From Telopea speciosissima (lineage: Eukaryota > Streptophyta > Magnoliopsida > Proteales > Proteaceae), in NCBI RefSeq assembly GCF_018873765.1, contig NC_057923.1, positions 55,236,593 to 55,300,592 on the forward strand: a DNA stretch of 64,000 nucleotides. The letters are read 5' to 3'. This document shows positions 33,462 to 44,893 of the stretch, piece after piece; position 1 is the stretch's first letter; the number at the start of each line of letters is the position of its first letter. A program made the translations under genes and the position numbers. Under the pieces are notes generated by a model, which saw only the letters and a list, made by a program, of their open reading frames with translations, did no database searches and was not told the DNA's origin.

Positions 33462-35501
33462 TCAAGCTATGATAAGTTCAGTCATATTGGTGAAGACTTG
33501 AACAACCCGGTTCTGATGAGTGTGACCAGGTTCGGCCGCCCATTGCCGAAGAGTCCGCCATAGGCTCGCCGCCTTCCGCCGTGCCCTAATCGTTCCAATC
33601 CTCATCAAGTCCCAAATTGCTTTTTGAATCCTTGGGGTTAACGCCAATTTAGCCACCACCTCATTCCCTCCCCTCCGGCAAACTGTATCAAGCGCCGCGG
33701 CGGCACTCTCTTTCGCTCCCTCTGGACCATCCGTCAACACTGTCGCTAACTTCCCGATAGCCCCATCCGTCGTAGCTATAGCCATTGCTCCGCCCCTCTT
33801 CGCCATCACGGCCAGAATGGTCACCACTTCTTCCGGCGACTCCTCCATTAATTCCACAGCCATTTTCAGCACCCCACCTTCTATTAATCTCCCAATGCAG
33901 CCTCTTTCTCCCGCCAAATTCAAAATAGAAGCCAAAGCATCTCTTCTTGGACTTGCGGGTCCCACACTCGCCAGCTCTACTAATCCATGCACGACACGTT
34001 TCTTCCTCCCTATCTCCTTCCTGTAGGTATGCACACCTGAAAGGCTATACACCGTGGCAGCCGCACTTCCCTTCGCTTCCCACGTGGCACCTGATCTCAG
34101 CACCCTAACGACGCCGTCAATAACTCCGCCAGTTTCCATGATCATCGTCTTATTGGCTTCGAGAATAGATAGGTTAAGAATCGTAGTAACGGCGTTAAGT
34201 TGCAGGTCAGGATTATTTGAACCCAAGTGATCAACGAGTAGAGGAATCGCTCCAGACTCGGCGATGCAAGCACGGCTTTCGGAAACTGTTTTCGCAAGAG
34301 TCCTAAGCTCGTGAACGATCCGATTCGCCGTCTCCATTGACGGTGAATCACGGAGTTCGTTCACGAGAAACGACGCCGTCATCTTCGTGGCCTCCACCGC
34401 AGCCTTGCTCAATGTAACGCCGTTAGATTTATCGTTGGTCTCCGCCGTTTCAAATGGGAGTTTATTTTCACGGCACCACAACACGATCAAATTCTTCAAT
34501 GCATGATTCGGGATCAGATTCATGTGAGCGAGTATTTGACCCGTTTTCGGACACGTGTTACGCCCAGAATTGATCCAGAGGCTGATGGAGGATCTATCAT
34601 AGGTCTGCCCTGTTGCAACAACCACTGGATCACTCATCAATTCGAGGCTGATCGGGCAGAGGAAATCGGACGGGAACGAAGACATAGAGAGATCGTTTGT
34701 GCTGTTGGATCTCGGTGATGTGGTGATTCTCTTTGGTGACGAAGCACCGTAGAGGATGCATTTCGCGTAGCGAAGGAGGCCCATCAATGCGAGCATCTGA
34801 ACCGTCGATTTCCCATCTGAAGAATCCAAACTCTGAACCTCGTCTTCAAGACACTCGATCTCGTCTCTGCAACTCGAAGAATCACTTAACCCTAATTTCT
34901 CGAAGATATTCTCCAGCTTCGATTGCTCAGGAACGATTGCTTTCTCTAAATCATCGAGCATCTTCAGAACCTCTTGCTTGAGATTCTCTGCGAAGGGATC
35001 CGCGAAAGTTGTAGCCTCGCAACACTGTTTTGTAAGCAGAACTACGAGCTCCTCCACGTCATCGTTCAAATCGAATTCTTTGAAAGGGAAAACGTCTAAC
35101 AGAGTCGAGATTTCGAGTGTTATCTGATGAAAACTGTGAGAGACCGATTTGTGCTGCATCAAAAGCCACATCTTGCTTCCATTAGAACAGTCTTCAATCA
35201 AAGTTTTGATTCTCTGTAAAACTACGTATAATTCTTTGGAACAGAGAAGTGCAGATTGAGGGAGAAAGGAAATGGGAAGACGAAAAATCTCTTCGAATAC
35301 GATTGCTAGGAGTTTAGATTTGCGGATTATAGAAGAGAAGGTGGGTTTGAGAAGGGACTGGAGAGGTTTAAGAAGGGAAATTTCTCGGGAGAGAAGGAGA
35401 AGAGATTGAAGGAGCTTTCGGTCGGTGAATTCAGGGGAGATGAAAGAGCTCGCTGAAGGTCTTCTCTTTCTTGGTAGGAAAACTTGAGGAGGAATTGCCA
35501 T
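33462..35501 (-). CDS. U-box/ARM-repeat E3 ubiquitin ligase (PUB), PUB16-like
   Basis: Intronless, 679 residues. Plant U-box proteins pass ubiquitin from E2 to substrates, often in stress, hormone or defence signalling. Seen: an N-terminal U-box-associated helical domain about residues 28-250 (LLQSLLLLSREISLLKPL; KMWLLMQH), the U-box at about 278-350 (DFLCPISLELMSDPVVVATG, QTYDRSSISLWI, CPKTGQ, IPNHALKNLI) with the usual residues for E2 contact, then ARM repeats from about 370 to 660 (for example GAIPLLVDHLGSNNPDLQLN, AVTTILNLS, WEAKGSAAATVYSLS, KESAAAALDTVCR). The coding region is GC-richer than its flanks, as is common for intronless PUBs. The N-terminal MAIPPQVFLPRKRRPSASSF pattern suggests the PUB16/17 branch; the exact member is uncertain. 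Confidence 0.93.
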   Translation of the reverse strand: MAIPPQVFLPRKRRPSASSFISPEFTDRKLLQSLLLLSREISLLKPLQSLLKPTFSSIIRKSKLLAIVFEEIFRLPISFLPQSALLCSKELYVVLQRIKTLIEDCSNGSKMWLLMQHKSVSHSFHQITLEISTLLDVFPFKEFDLNDDVEELVVLLTKQCCEATTFADPFAENLKQEVLKMLDDLEKAIVPEQSKLENIFEKLGLSDSSSCRDEIECLEDEVQSLDSSDGKSTVQMLALMGLLRYAKCILYGASSPKRITTSPRSNSTNDLSMSSFPSDFLCPISLELMSDPVVVATGQTYDRSSISLWINSGRNTCPKTGQILAHMNLIPNHALKNLIVLWCRENKLPFETAETNDKSNGVTLSKAAVEATKMTASFLVNELRDSPSMETANRIVHELRTLAKTVSESRACIAESGAIPLLVDHLGSNNPDLQLNAVTTILNLSILEANKTMIMETGGVIDGVVRVLRSGATWEAKGSAAATVYSLSGVHTYRKEIGRKKRVVHGLVELASVGPASPRRDALASILNLAGERGCIGRLIEGGVLKMAVELMEESPEEVVTILAVMAKRGGAMAIATTDGAIGKLATVLTDGPEGAKESAAAALDTVCRRGGNEVVAKLALTPRIQKAIWDLMRIGTIRARRKAASLWRTLRQWAAEPGHTHQNRVVQVFTNMTELIIA

Positions 35502-36181
35502 GAAAGAAACAGAGAAAGCTCGAATTCAGGTAGCAATCTGGCACAAATTGCAGTTCAACTCGATTACGCCGATGATGGGCAGGGTTCGATTATGGAATAA
35601 ATCAAAAATAAAGATCAAATTTGTCGATAGATATTAATAATCTGTCTGGGTATTGCAGTGTTGAAAATAAACGGAATGCTTTTGGGGTTTTGTAGAGAAA
35701 AGGCATAATAAAAACATGTTTTGAAAGAGCCAAAGTGGAGGAAGAAGAAGAAGAAGAGAGGAGAGTTCCCAAAGGCCGAACTAATGACAAGTCTAATCTG
35801 ATGGATTGTGTTTTGCAGGCGGCTTGGTCAACGGCAAATGCAACCAAGGTTGGAAACCAGTAAGGATAACGATTCAACCAGTAAGACCCTTTCAAGAATT
35901 GTTTTTTTATAATTAAATTTCTTTCTCCTCGCACATCAAAGAGAAATAGAAATTGAATTCTTCTTCTTCTTCTTCTTCTTGAAGTGGCTAACTACTACTC
36001 TAAATGTGGGGTAAGCTAAGGTTGTTGACACGTTAAATAGGGAGCATCTCAGTCATATTCTTTTCCTACATTTGCAAATCGTGCTTTCCAATGATAAGCC
36101 GCCAATAGCTTCGTGCTTTAAAATTCTAATAAGAAACCTCTAATCCAAAATAAATAAATAAATAAATAACTAACAAACAAA
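35502..36181. other. Upstream region of the PUB gene
   Basis: Holds the promoter and 5' UTR of the - strand PUB gene, (GAA)n/(TTC)n tracts at about 35739-35757 and 35957-35980, and no gene. No unambiguous TATA box assigned. Confidence 0.4.
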
Positions 36182-36189
36182 CAGGGGCC

Positions 36190-36370
36190 ATGTTTACTGC
36201 CTTGGAACGCACAGGGTGCGCCCAAACTCATGGGGCAGGATGGACACATCATATTTCGGTGACACATGGGACAGAATGGATACATCATTTCGGCCATTCC
36301 AGAGGTGGGCCGATCATTTCGTCCAACCCATGTTTTTTGGGTGCATCCTATCCACCTAGTGAAAAAAGAA
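36190..36370. repeat. Foldback-family remnant
   Basis: GCACAGGGTGCGCCC on the left and TTTTGGGTGCATCC on the right, with GGGCCGATCATTTCGTCC between. Related in wording to copies at 41.7 and 53.0 kb; arms are weak. Confidence 0.35.
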
Positions 36371-36762
36371 CAATTTCCTTATAATAACTAATAAGAAGCC
36401 AATCAATTAATCATCTACTCTTTTTTCTGGTAAAAGTCCAAACCATTAATTCTCTACTCCTTTTTCTGGTAAAAAATCATTTATTTTCCTAAATGGTGGC
36501 CTAACCCATGAAATAAAAAATGACATCTATGTTGATGTCTTGCATGCACTTTCATTGGTCCCTGATGAAATAAAACATGACATCTATATTAATGTCTTGC
36601 GTACACTCTCATTGGTCCCTGCATTGGTGTAGGTGTTATACGACAGACGTCAATCTCATGCCCTAAATATATAATGGAAGAAAGTTTTCTACCCTGGCCC
36701 ATATGTACCCTTGTGTTTGTCTCTGTCCTTCTCCTTGCAAAATGATGTCCTTACCACGGATC

Positions 36763-36916
36763 TTTATCCTCTCAATTACACTGCCCGTACTTGATGTCAA
36801 GTACATCTAACAAAGGAGGCAAAAATGACTGTTCTACCCCCTGCGCGGATACATTGCTCGAGGTGGGGTCCACCACCCTCTATTAGAAGTACGGGCAGTG
36901 TAATTGAGAGGATAAA
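36763..36916. repeat. Foldback element (type TTTATCCTCTC), perfect 29-bp arms
   Basis: The arms 36763-36791 and 36888-36916 are exact reverse complements (tip TTTATCCTCTCAATTACACT). The loop contains AAATGACTGTTCTACCCCC. A second member at 61387-61554 carries the loop core in the opposite orientation relative to the window. Confidence 0.95.
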
Positions 36917-37072
36917 AATTCTCCTTACCCCACCCCCCATAGATTGAACCAAAAAGGAGTGATGGTTGGGTTTGGTGCAAGCGTAGGAGCCATGCTCCCA
37001 AACATAGAGCACTTCCCCATATGTAATTGGGAAGGTGTTACGTGCCCAATAGCGGAGTGTATATGGGCGAAA

Positions 37073-37226
37073 ATTATCTACTCTAGGTCTCTGCCTGGCC
37101 TAGTTCCCATTTCCTCTAATAGAGGGATGGATCCCATCCAGACAGAGTGTTCGGACAGGGGTGGTACGGTGGTCATTCTAGCCCCCCTTGTTAGAGGAAC
37201 TAGGGAATTGGAGGGGATAAAGATCC
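37073..37226. repeat. Foldback element, weak arms
   Basis: CCTAGTTCC on the left pairs with GGAACTAGG on the right, inside longer imperfect arms. The loop carries ACGGTGGTCATTCTAGCCCC (reverse orientation of the common core) and ends GGGGATAAAGATCCC. Confidence 0.55.
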
Positions 37227-37229
37227 CTA

Positions 37230-40200
37230 TGTGGACAGGCAAGAGCTAATGAAAGCCTCGCTATTGGTTCAATCAATAGGGGACAAAGAAATTATTTCTT
37301 GGGGATGAGAGAGAAAGAGAGAGGGGTTGCTAGCAAAGGCTACTCGCCCATGCAAGAAACGTTCTCTTTATGTATAATTGTAAGGAAACGATTTTTAACT
37401 ATCTTTGGTATAATGTAAATTTATGTTTATCTAGCACCTAAACATAAATAGATGTGTATGGTATGATTTATGATCTTTATGTCTCATAAAAGTAAATCAA
37501 TATAAGCATAAATTCATAAACAACACGAGAGTTGTTTATGATTTATCACCATAAATTGTTAACGCTTGTTTATGTGAGTATTATTAATGAACATGTACAT
37601 AATTGCTACTTAAGAAATAATATGACCAATTGAAAAAAATAAGGTGGAGGACTCTATAAATAGCAGGGCCATGGTTAAGCTAAGCCGTTAAAGTTTTACA
37701 AGTGGTCTATCGATTGGGTCTTATATCTATACAACAATCAACTTGTCAATTTATTGGTCCATCTGGCTAAAAAGTGGAAGACTCACACAAGAAGGATTCC
37801 TCCTTCAATGAGTAAGAAATGGTTTTCCTTTTTTTTTTTTAATAAAATGTTTTGGTCAAAGGATCGTTGCATCCGACTACAACTTTTTTAGGAGTTTTGT
37901 TTTTTGTTTTTTTTAAATGTTTTTTATGGGAAACTTTTTTAGGAGTTAGATCATAGATGAGACAAAATGGGAGTCTGACGACATTTGGAACACTTCTATA
38001 GGAGTAATTATTCCATTCAGATTTTTTTTTTGGGGGGGGGTGGGTGGGTGGATGGTGTACCAAATTTTGGTTAAGATGGGAATCGGTCAAATATTGTGTG
38101 GGAATGTTATTGGTCTCATCTTTGAGGCCTTGCTTCATTGTGCAAAGTTTTAGTCTAAACAATGTCTTCATAAAAAAAAATTCTATACAATGGCTAAATA
38201 AAATTTTGAAAAATGATTTGAAGTAAATATTGTGACTTCACAATGAGGAACAAATTTTTTAATAGGTCTTATAGCAAATTGATTGCTTTTGTAGTAGGTC
38301 TAGCCAAGGATCGTCCCTCTGTCTCTATACATTATTAGAATTTAGAGATTATGTCTTTACAAAAGAAATAAAAGAATTTAAAGATTATGTATTATCCACT
38401 AGAAAAGTAGGAAATGGTGTTAGTTATTGTTAATGATATTCATTAGTTTCATCTTGATTAATCATCTGTTCCAATTGCCTAGAGATAAATACATTTTAAA
38501 TGGATTTGTAATACCTTTTAATGTCTTAACATTGTTGACTTTATATGTGTTATAGTGTTAATGGTATTTCTATAATTTATCGTAACCTAATAGTGCATCT
38601 CTGTCTTTTTTTCTTTTTTTTTTTAATGTACACTTTATATGGATTTTTAATAATTTTAATGTTCTAACATCATTGACTTTATATGGATTATAACATTAAT
38701 GACATTTTTGTAATTTATAGTAATCATTACAAAACTGTTGCAAAAACAGATTTTATCAAACACTTTTACAGTACTAAAATTGTTCTAAATACGTTCTTGG
38801 AACAGGTTTATCAAACACCATTTTGCAAATCAGAAATATGTTTTTGATTACAAAAACATCAAAAAGCATTTTTGGTGAGAAACGGAACAGAAACACGCGT
38901 AAGGTTATAAAACGGTTCCTTAGTTTGCAATCAAATTTTTTTGCAAGTTTAAATCAATTTTCTATTTATTTATTTATTTCATTATTTTTGTTGCAATTGC
39001 TATTGTTGTTATTGTTGTTGTTCGTTGTTGTTGTTATTAAGGAAAGAACATTGCTTGGTTGCATGGCCACTACGTCAATGACTGGGCCAATGGTAGTGCA
39101 CGCATGGGCATCGACTAGAAGGGGTGGGATGGTCTTTCTACGTGCCCATGTGAGAGGGCGTTGGGGGCACGACTAAACAATGTTCTTTCTTCCTTACTTT
39201 TATTCAGGAAATGGTTCTCTAAGCCATTGGGGTAGGGTACACTAACACCTCCATGTCTATCTTCTTCACATGAAATGGCCTTGCTGCCCTCTTATGGTCG
39301 ATTTTATTTTACTACAACCAATTGGTGTGCTCCCTTATCCCAGTTGCTCATAGAACAAATAAGGGTGGTGATTTGAAGGAAGGGGCATTTGGGCCATTTG
39401 GTCTTTGGTGCTCGATTGCTCCCAACCACCTCTGGTAACCAGAATAAAAAAAATTTCATTATTATTATTTGAGTAAGATAAGAACAAGTATAGGCACGAC
39501 GACACGACATAATTGTTGGGATTGGTGTGTCGTTTGTGTGATTACACTTTCATATAAAAAATTAAAAAAAAAAAAAAACAACAACAATAATAATAATACT
39601 AATTGTTATTATTATTATTATTATTAAAGTCCATTTGATTTGGATGAATTGTATGAAATAGTGGAAGAAGGTGGTTCGTGGGAAAGCACTTTGATTGAGG
39701 TGGTCCAATCAAGGTTTAGGGTTTATGGATATGGTGAACGTGATTCTGTATGAATCGAGGAATACCTTTTTTCCAGAAAAAATTTGCGTGTTTCCACACT
39801 CCAAAAATGGATCATGGAGATCACGGAAGATCCAATGCATTTCAAACCATTGCAAAGAGTTTTTCAAGCACGAAAAAGGCCTGGGTAGCTTTTTGCATCA
39901 AGGATCACACACGGAGCATTCATGAAGAGAAAAGATTCAGTTGTGCTCCTTCAGGCCGTCATCCTTAAAGCGAATGGGGTTTTTGGGAGGCTTAAACCAT
40001 GTCTCCCAAGAGAACTCAATACATATGGCACGAGAAGGATTTTTATGTATTATTATTATTATGTTTACCAAAAAATATTATTATTATTAATATTTTGGTA
40101 AAACACAACACTTATCTTGCTATGGTTAGAAAGAAAACCACCCCCAACTAAATTGTATATAAAAAAGCACTAGTGTGAGCAAGCAATCTACTACCATTTT

Positions 40201-41700
40201 ATATCATATTTTATTCATCTAAATTTTGTACCAAAAGTCCACCATACGGTAAATGACCGAGTCTTCTACCAAAAAAAAAAAAGACCGAGTCTCTCTTCAC
40301 CCATGGAGACAAGCATTGGAGATGAGATTCTCTCTTCTCCATGGGTAAATGAAAACTCAATCGACAAATGTGACCATTGGTTATATAAGAAATGGCCTAA
40401 ATTGATTATGTATATATAAAACTTAAAACTCAAATTCAACAATATCCATTCCCACGTATAAACATTTTCCTGGTGTACATTTTGTTTGTTAATTTATTCA
40501 ACGACTTTCATTTGTTTATTGGATTTTCAAAGCTTTATTTTGTGCTTGGCCAAATCTGTTTAGATTGAAACTTTACAAATGAGTAAGTGATCTTGGTATC
40601 TATTTGTTGGAAAATATCAACCGTACCTTGACATGCCATGTTGCAAATGTTTGTGTTATCCATAATTTCGATATTGGATATGTCCATCTAGGAAAATTGT
40701 CCCCTTTATTTAAAAATGATGAAAATTTTTAAGGGTTGAGGATATCTACTATGTATATTTATATTCTTACCAAAACACAAAAAAAAAAAACTATGTACAT
40801 GTATATCTTAATTGTGTGTCAGCTCAGACGTGACTGAAATTTTATTGCAACTCCAAGGTCCCTTGTTTACTTGTCAAGTGTAAATCTAGGAGGATACATA
40901 CCAATATGTGAGCCGCTGAAAAATACAAGTATACATGGATATAAATGGAAAGGTATATGATTGGATTTTAAGTATGAAAATCAACACATGTTCAATCCAT
41001 ATTATTTCTTAAATACCCAACGGTAAGAATTGTCACATCATCCATTCATGTGACACAATTTATTATGCAGAGTAGATAACAGTTATCTACTTTGTAAATA
41101 GTTAAATCAGTCACCAAACTTTAGGGGGGTGAGAGAAGACAAAATTTTGTTGTTACCTGAGTTGCAGGACTTTGCTGCTACACTGGCTCGCAATAATAAT
41201 AATAATAATAAAAATAAAAAAGAGGGAAAACTTAGGGACTAATATCGCTATTGAGGAGTGGATTGAGTGGTACAAGTATCTTAGCCAAGGGTTTCAAAGC
41301 CATATTGCTTATAAATATATAGTACCAAAAAATATTCAAACTCCAAAGGATATATATATTTGATACCAACATACATCTTCCTGGAAAATAGAAAATAAAG
41401 AGAAAGAAACCTGAAAGAAAATGTAGGGAAATATTTGTTTTGCCCTCCATAAACGATAGGAGGTAGATTAGAAAAGCAGTAGAGAGCAACAAAATACCGA
41501 AAACATCAGATAATGGTATCCTAAATATGAATCCAAAGTTACAAGTTATCAAAAATAAAATAAAATAAAATCCGAAGTTACAAAAGTTAATTATAGAATC
41601 CCATAGATACCATCAAAGTGAAATGACATTCTTGTAACTTTTGAGAAAGCTATTTTTGGTTCTCAATTTATGAAACTATTACCTCATTAATTTTTTATTT
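37230..41700. other. Long intergenic region, no gene recognised
   Basis: AT-rich with homopolymers (37820-38040), a 10-bp hairpin CATAAACAAC/GTTGTTTATG near 37526, (TTG)n near 39000-39035 and (AAT/ATT)n tracts near 39585-39625 and 40050-40090. Two overlapping 70-residue open frames at 39695-39968 have no recognisable motif and I do not call them genes. One foldback lies at 39043-39188. Confidence 0.45.
39043..39188. repeat. Foldback element with 11-bp perfect tips
   Basis: AAAGAACATTG at 39043-39053 and CAATGTTCTTT at 39178-39188. The loop has GGGGTGGGATGGTCTTTC (reverse-oriented core variant) and ACGTGCCCATG/CATGGGCA words. The left half of the arm is less conserved than the tips. Confidence 0.6.
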
Positions 41701-41707
41701 GGCGATT

Positions 41708-41823
41708 GTTCTCAGCCTAGGAATGTAGGCTGCGCCTAGACACATGGGGCAGTCATTTCGGCCATTTAAAGGAGCAGGGTGATCATTTTACCCACCCCAT
41801 CTTGCACCCTCGGCATAGAGAAC
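41708..41823. repeat. Degenerate foldback (type GTTCTC...GAGAAC)
   Basis: GTTCTCAGCCTAGGAATGTAG on the left resembles the 8.0 and 9.2 kb arms; the right end is CGGCATAGAGAAC. The loop has CAGGGTGATCATTTTACCCA. A related copy at 52994-53120 ends in the same ATTTGACC flank. Confidence 0.55.
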
Positions 41824-41831
41824 ATTTGACC

Positions 41832-42355
41832 TTTATTATTTTATCTTCTTACTTAAAGCTAAAATTTGACTGGCAATGAAGCGAGTGAGGGGCTCTTCTC
41901 ATCACATGATCCACCCTCATGTATCCAAATCGGGATACCAAGTTAGATGATCAAGGAATTTGCTTATTATGGGACACCACTTAAGTGATCTAGGAAATTA
42001 CATCTGGCATCAAATATATGCCATGTGGCAGCTTTGATAGGCCAAAAAGTTATGAGCTGGTTGATATCATGGTCCCTTAGACCCTTACCCACAAATTTCA
42101 GTTCAATCCGATTAAGCTAGTGGCAAAATGACCAACCATTAAAAATCTGGGACTACAAAGAGGGTGGTTGGACTTTAATGGAATTTATCATTACTTGGGA
42201 GTTTAAATGATTGAATTTGAAGCTGACATTTAAGACACGTGATCAATATGGACTTTGGCTTAATTTTTCCCTACATCAGTTTCTATGATAGATCTTAAAA
42301 GTGTTTTTTTTTTTTTTTTTTGGGGGGGGGGGTAATGAAAGGTGTATATAATTAA
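41832..42355. other. Intergenic
   Basis: No gene or clear repeat, apart from a T-run and G-run at about 42305-42332. Confidence 0.4.
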
Positions 42356-42363
42356 GGGGCAAG

Positions 42364-42502
42364 AGATCTCTACTTGGTCGCATGGTCTCTACACAAGCAT
42401 TTGGGTCAATGGGTAAGTACGTTTGGGTTCTATCCAAGGGTAGAGGTGTCATCTCACAATACCCCGTGAGAAGGCGTAGGAAACACCACCAAGTAGAGAT
42501 CT
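42364..42502. repeat. Foldback element, 15-bp perfect arms (type AGATCTCTAC)
   Basis: AGATCTCTACTTGGT at 42364-42378 and its exact reverse complement at 42488-42502. The loop has TAAGTACGTTTGGGTTCTAT and GGGTAGAGGTGTCATCTC. Followed by TTTTTCCC, the flank style of the family. Confidence 0.8.
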
Positions 42503-42512
42503 TTTTCCCATA

Positions 42513-43070
42513 ATTAAGATAAGACACACGGTCATAATTTGTCAAGGGTGGACAATGGAAGGGTCATAAATGCATTTGTGTTGATCTTTAATTAGGAGGC
42601 TATAGTAAGAACATACGCATAAAAGAGGGAGGGATCTAGGTACACAATGTCCGCATGTATTGGCATCTTCTAAGTCAAGCCAATGGACCGACGAGAAAGA
42701 ATGTCTCAAGATTTGTATATAGAAAGCTCACATGGTCAAGGAGGAGAGAAAGTATTAGGGAGAATAGAATGTGTGAGACAACGTGTACCAGTGATGGTGT
42801 GCACATCATTTTCTCTTACAATAATGTCAAATTCTGGTGTTGAATATATAGGGAATAGTCTAGATTGACCAAGTAATCAAATTTAAGCCTTGAATTATTA
42901 TACATTACTTCAAATATATAGGGAATAGTCTAGATTGAACACGTAATCAAAAACGATAATGCATCTAGTATCCACAGCCCTTCATTATGGCCATTATCTG
43001 CTCAATCAGTTTTTCAAAGCTGAACCATCAATCACATTTCACCATCTTAGCTTTGGGGAAGTACTGCAAC
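42513..43070. other. Intergenic; short direct repeat
   Basis: A direct repeat of ATATAGGGAATAGTCTAGAT occurs at about 42846 and 42915, followed by AACACGTAATCAAA-like sequence. No gene. Confidence 0.5.
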
Positions 43071-43500
43071 TAGGGTGTCAATGGGTCGGGTTGGGCGCGC
43101 CACCACCACGACCGACGATCAGGGTCAAGAAACTCTCACCGACCCGACCGCCAGGGTCGGGTCGGGCCGGTCGTTGGTCCGATTTATGGCACCGTTCACG
43201 TGTCTCATTAGAACATGTTTTTGTAACATAGGATCTCAACCTATGGGACAGCTAATAAATATGTTGAAAAAATGGCGTGTGTATAAACTCTCTCTACAAT
43301 TGTAACGATGTCCCTTAATAGCCTCGAAGCTTATGGGCTACAACTAAATAACAATCATGTCGTGACTCTTTTTATGGTCCCGATCAAAATAGTAGATGAT
43401 CTACTCTTTTTATGGTTCCCACATGATGATGACAAAGCTAGTAGTTATCTATGTACAATTCTCTTCTTTTTTTTTTTGTCAAGAAAATACTTATATTAAG

Positions 43501-43559
<59 letters not shown>

Positions 43560-43764
43560 ATATTATATACCTATAATTAATAAGAGGTCGGGTCGGGCCG
43601 GCCGGCTAGGCCAGGATCTAAACCCCGACCCGACCCGCCCTCGCCAGGGTCGGACTATAACTAAACCCAAACCCGCCCTCGGGGTCAAAAATCGTGGTCG
43701 CCCGGGCCGGGCTCAGGGCGGGTTCGGGCGGGTTCGGGCCAGCCGGGCTTTATTGACACCCCTA
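43071..43764. mobile_element. hAT-like non-autonomous element with AT microsatellite
   Basis: Left end TAGGGTGTCAATGGGTCGGG, right end TTTATTGACACCCCTA, pairing over the TAGGG(G)TGTCAAT terminus. Flanks ACTGCAAC and ACTCGCAAC look like an 8-bp target duplication altered by one base insertion. Subterminal regions are GC-rich with repeated GGGTCGGG/CCCGACCC words, and the centre holds an AT run at about 43507-43556. It ends about 85 bp downstream of the MIOX pseudogene. Confidence 0.7.
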
Positions 43765-44310
43765 ACTCGCAACAACATTCATCTAATTAAGAACAAGAAA
43801 GGGAGGAAAAATGGCAAAAAAAAAGCAAGCAATTTGAAAATAAAAATAGGTGAAACTCATCTTTTCAATGAGGGATAGATAGTAAGGCTTGACTTTCTCC
43901 ACATTGACCTACACTTTACTTTTGCTGTAAAGGCCATACTTGCTGCAAATAATATGAAAAATTAAATTAAAAAAAAAAAGGTTCTGAACTTGAAGGTTTC
44001 TTCTTTCTTTCTTTTTTTTTTTTTTTGGGGGGGGGGAGGGAGATCTTCATACTTGAAGATGTGAAGCCACTTCAGATTCTCATTATCCTCTTCATTCATC
44101 AAGTGTTTACATGCTCCAGATTTATGTAAAGCTGCAAAATGAGAGGTTGAAATTGTTTTTCAATCAAATGGATCATTACATTACAAAAATTACTATATTT
44201 TTATATGAGTTAGATAATTAGAGAATAGCATTTAAGTTAAGTACTTACGATAGAAGGAATGGAATCGAATGATGAACAGTGCAGCAGAAGGTAGAGTTGT
44301 CTTATTCTCT

Positions 44311-44893
44311 TTTTTTTTGTGCTAATGGTCAGCAATTTGTATTAAAATGAAACATAAATAGTACAGCTAATAGCCTTTAACCAGCCAAAGGGAAAAAAAC
44401 TAGCGATTCAAAACATCCTGGCATACTAATGACTCAACACATTACTGAAATCTATAGTTAGGTTGCCCAAGAGCATCACTGTCAACAATGTTAGCAATGA
44501 AGCTTGGAGTAGAGTTCCAATAACATGTTGTTTTCCTCTTGGCTGCCAAATTTGCGAGGGCGTCCGCTGCTGAGTTTGCCTCCCTGTAGCAGTGTGTGAC
44601 CCGCCATTGAATGGAGTCTAGGAAAGACTTTGCTGTCCACCATTCTTGCAAAAGATTCCATGGTAAATTCTCTGAAAGTATTGCCGCCACTGCAGCTTGA
44701 GAGTCACTTTCAATCCACAGTTTTTCCGATTTCAAAGTGCTAGCTATCTTGATGCCAGTGAGGAAAGAGCCCATCTCAGCTCTGAAATTTGTGCCTGTCC
44801 CAAGGTAAACCACAAAGCATTTCTTGACTATTCCAAGGTGGTCTCTAAAAATGCCTCCTGCCCCAATTGATCCCGGGTTACCTAAAGAAGAGG
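44311..44893 (-). mobile_element. L1-like LINE 3' end inserted in MIOX exon 8 region
   Basis: Encodes most of the RNase H domain: SSLGNPGSIGAGGIF, GTGTNFRAEMGSFL, LWIESDSQAAVAA, and HCYREANSAADALANLAAKR. The A-run of the LINE tail (44310-44318 as T on +) runs directly into the MIOX exon sequence reading ENKTTLPS. 5'-truncated. No target duplication could be found, so its limits are approximate. Confidence 0.82.

Noticed and set aside
33817..34981. Several + strand open frames within the PUB gene
   Set aside because: They are antisense shadows of the U-box/ARM coding sequence, explained by its higher GC content.
39695..39968. Two overlapping 72-76-residue frames as genes
   Set aside because: No start context, motif or splice signal; neither frame is clearly better than the other.
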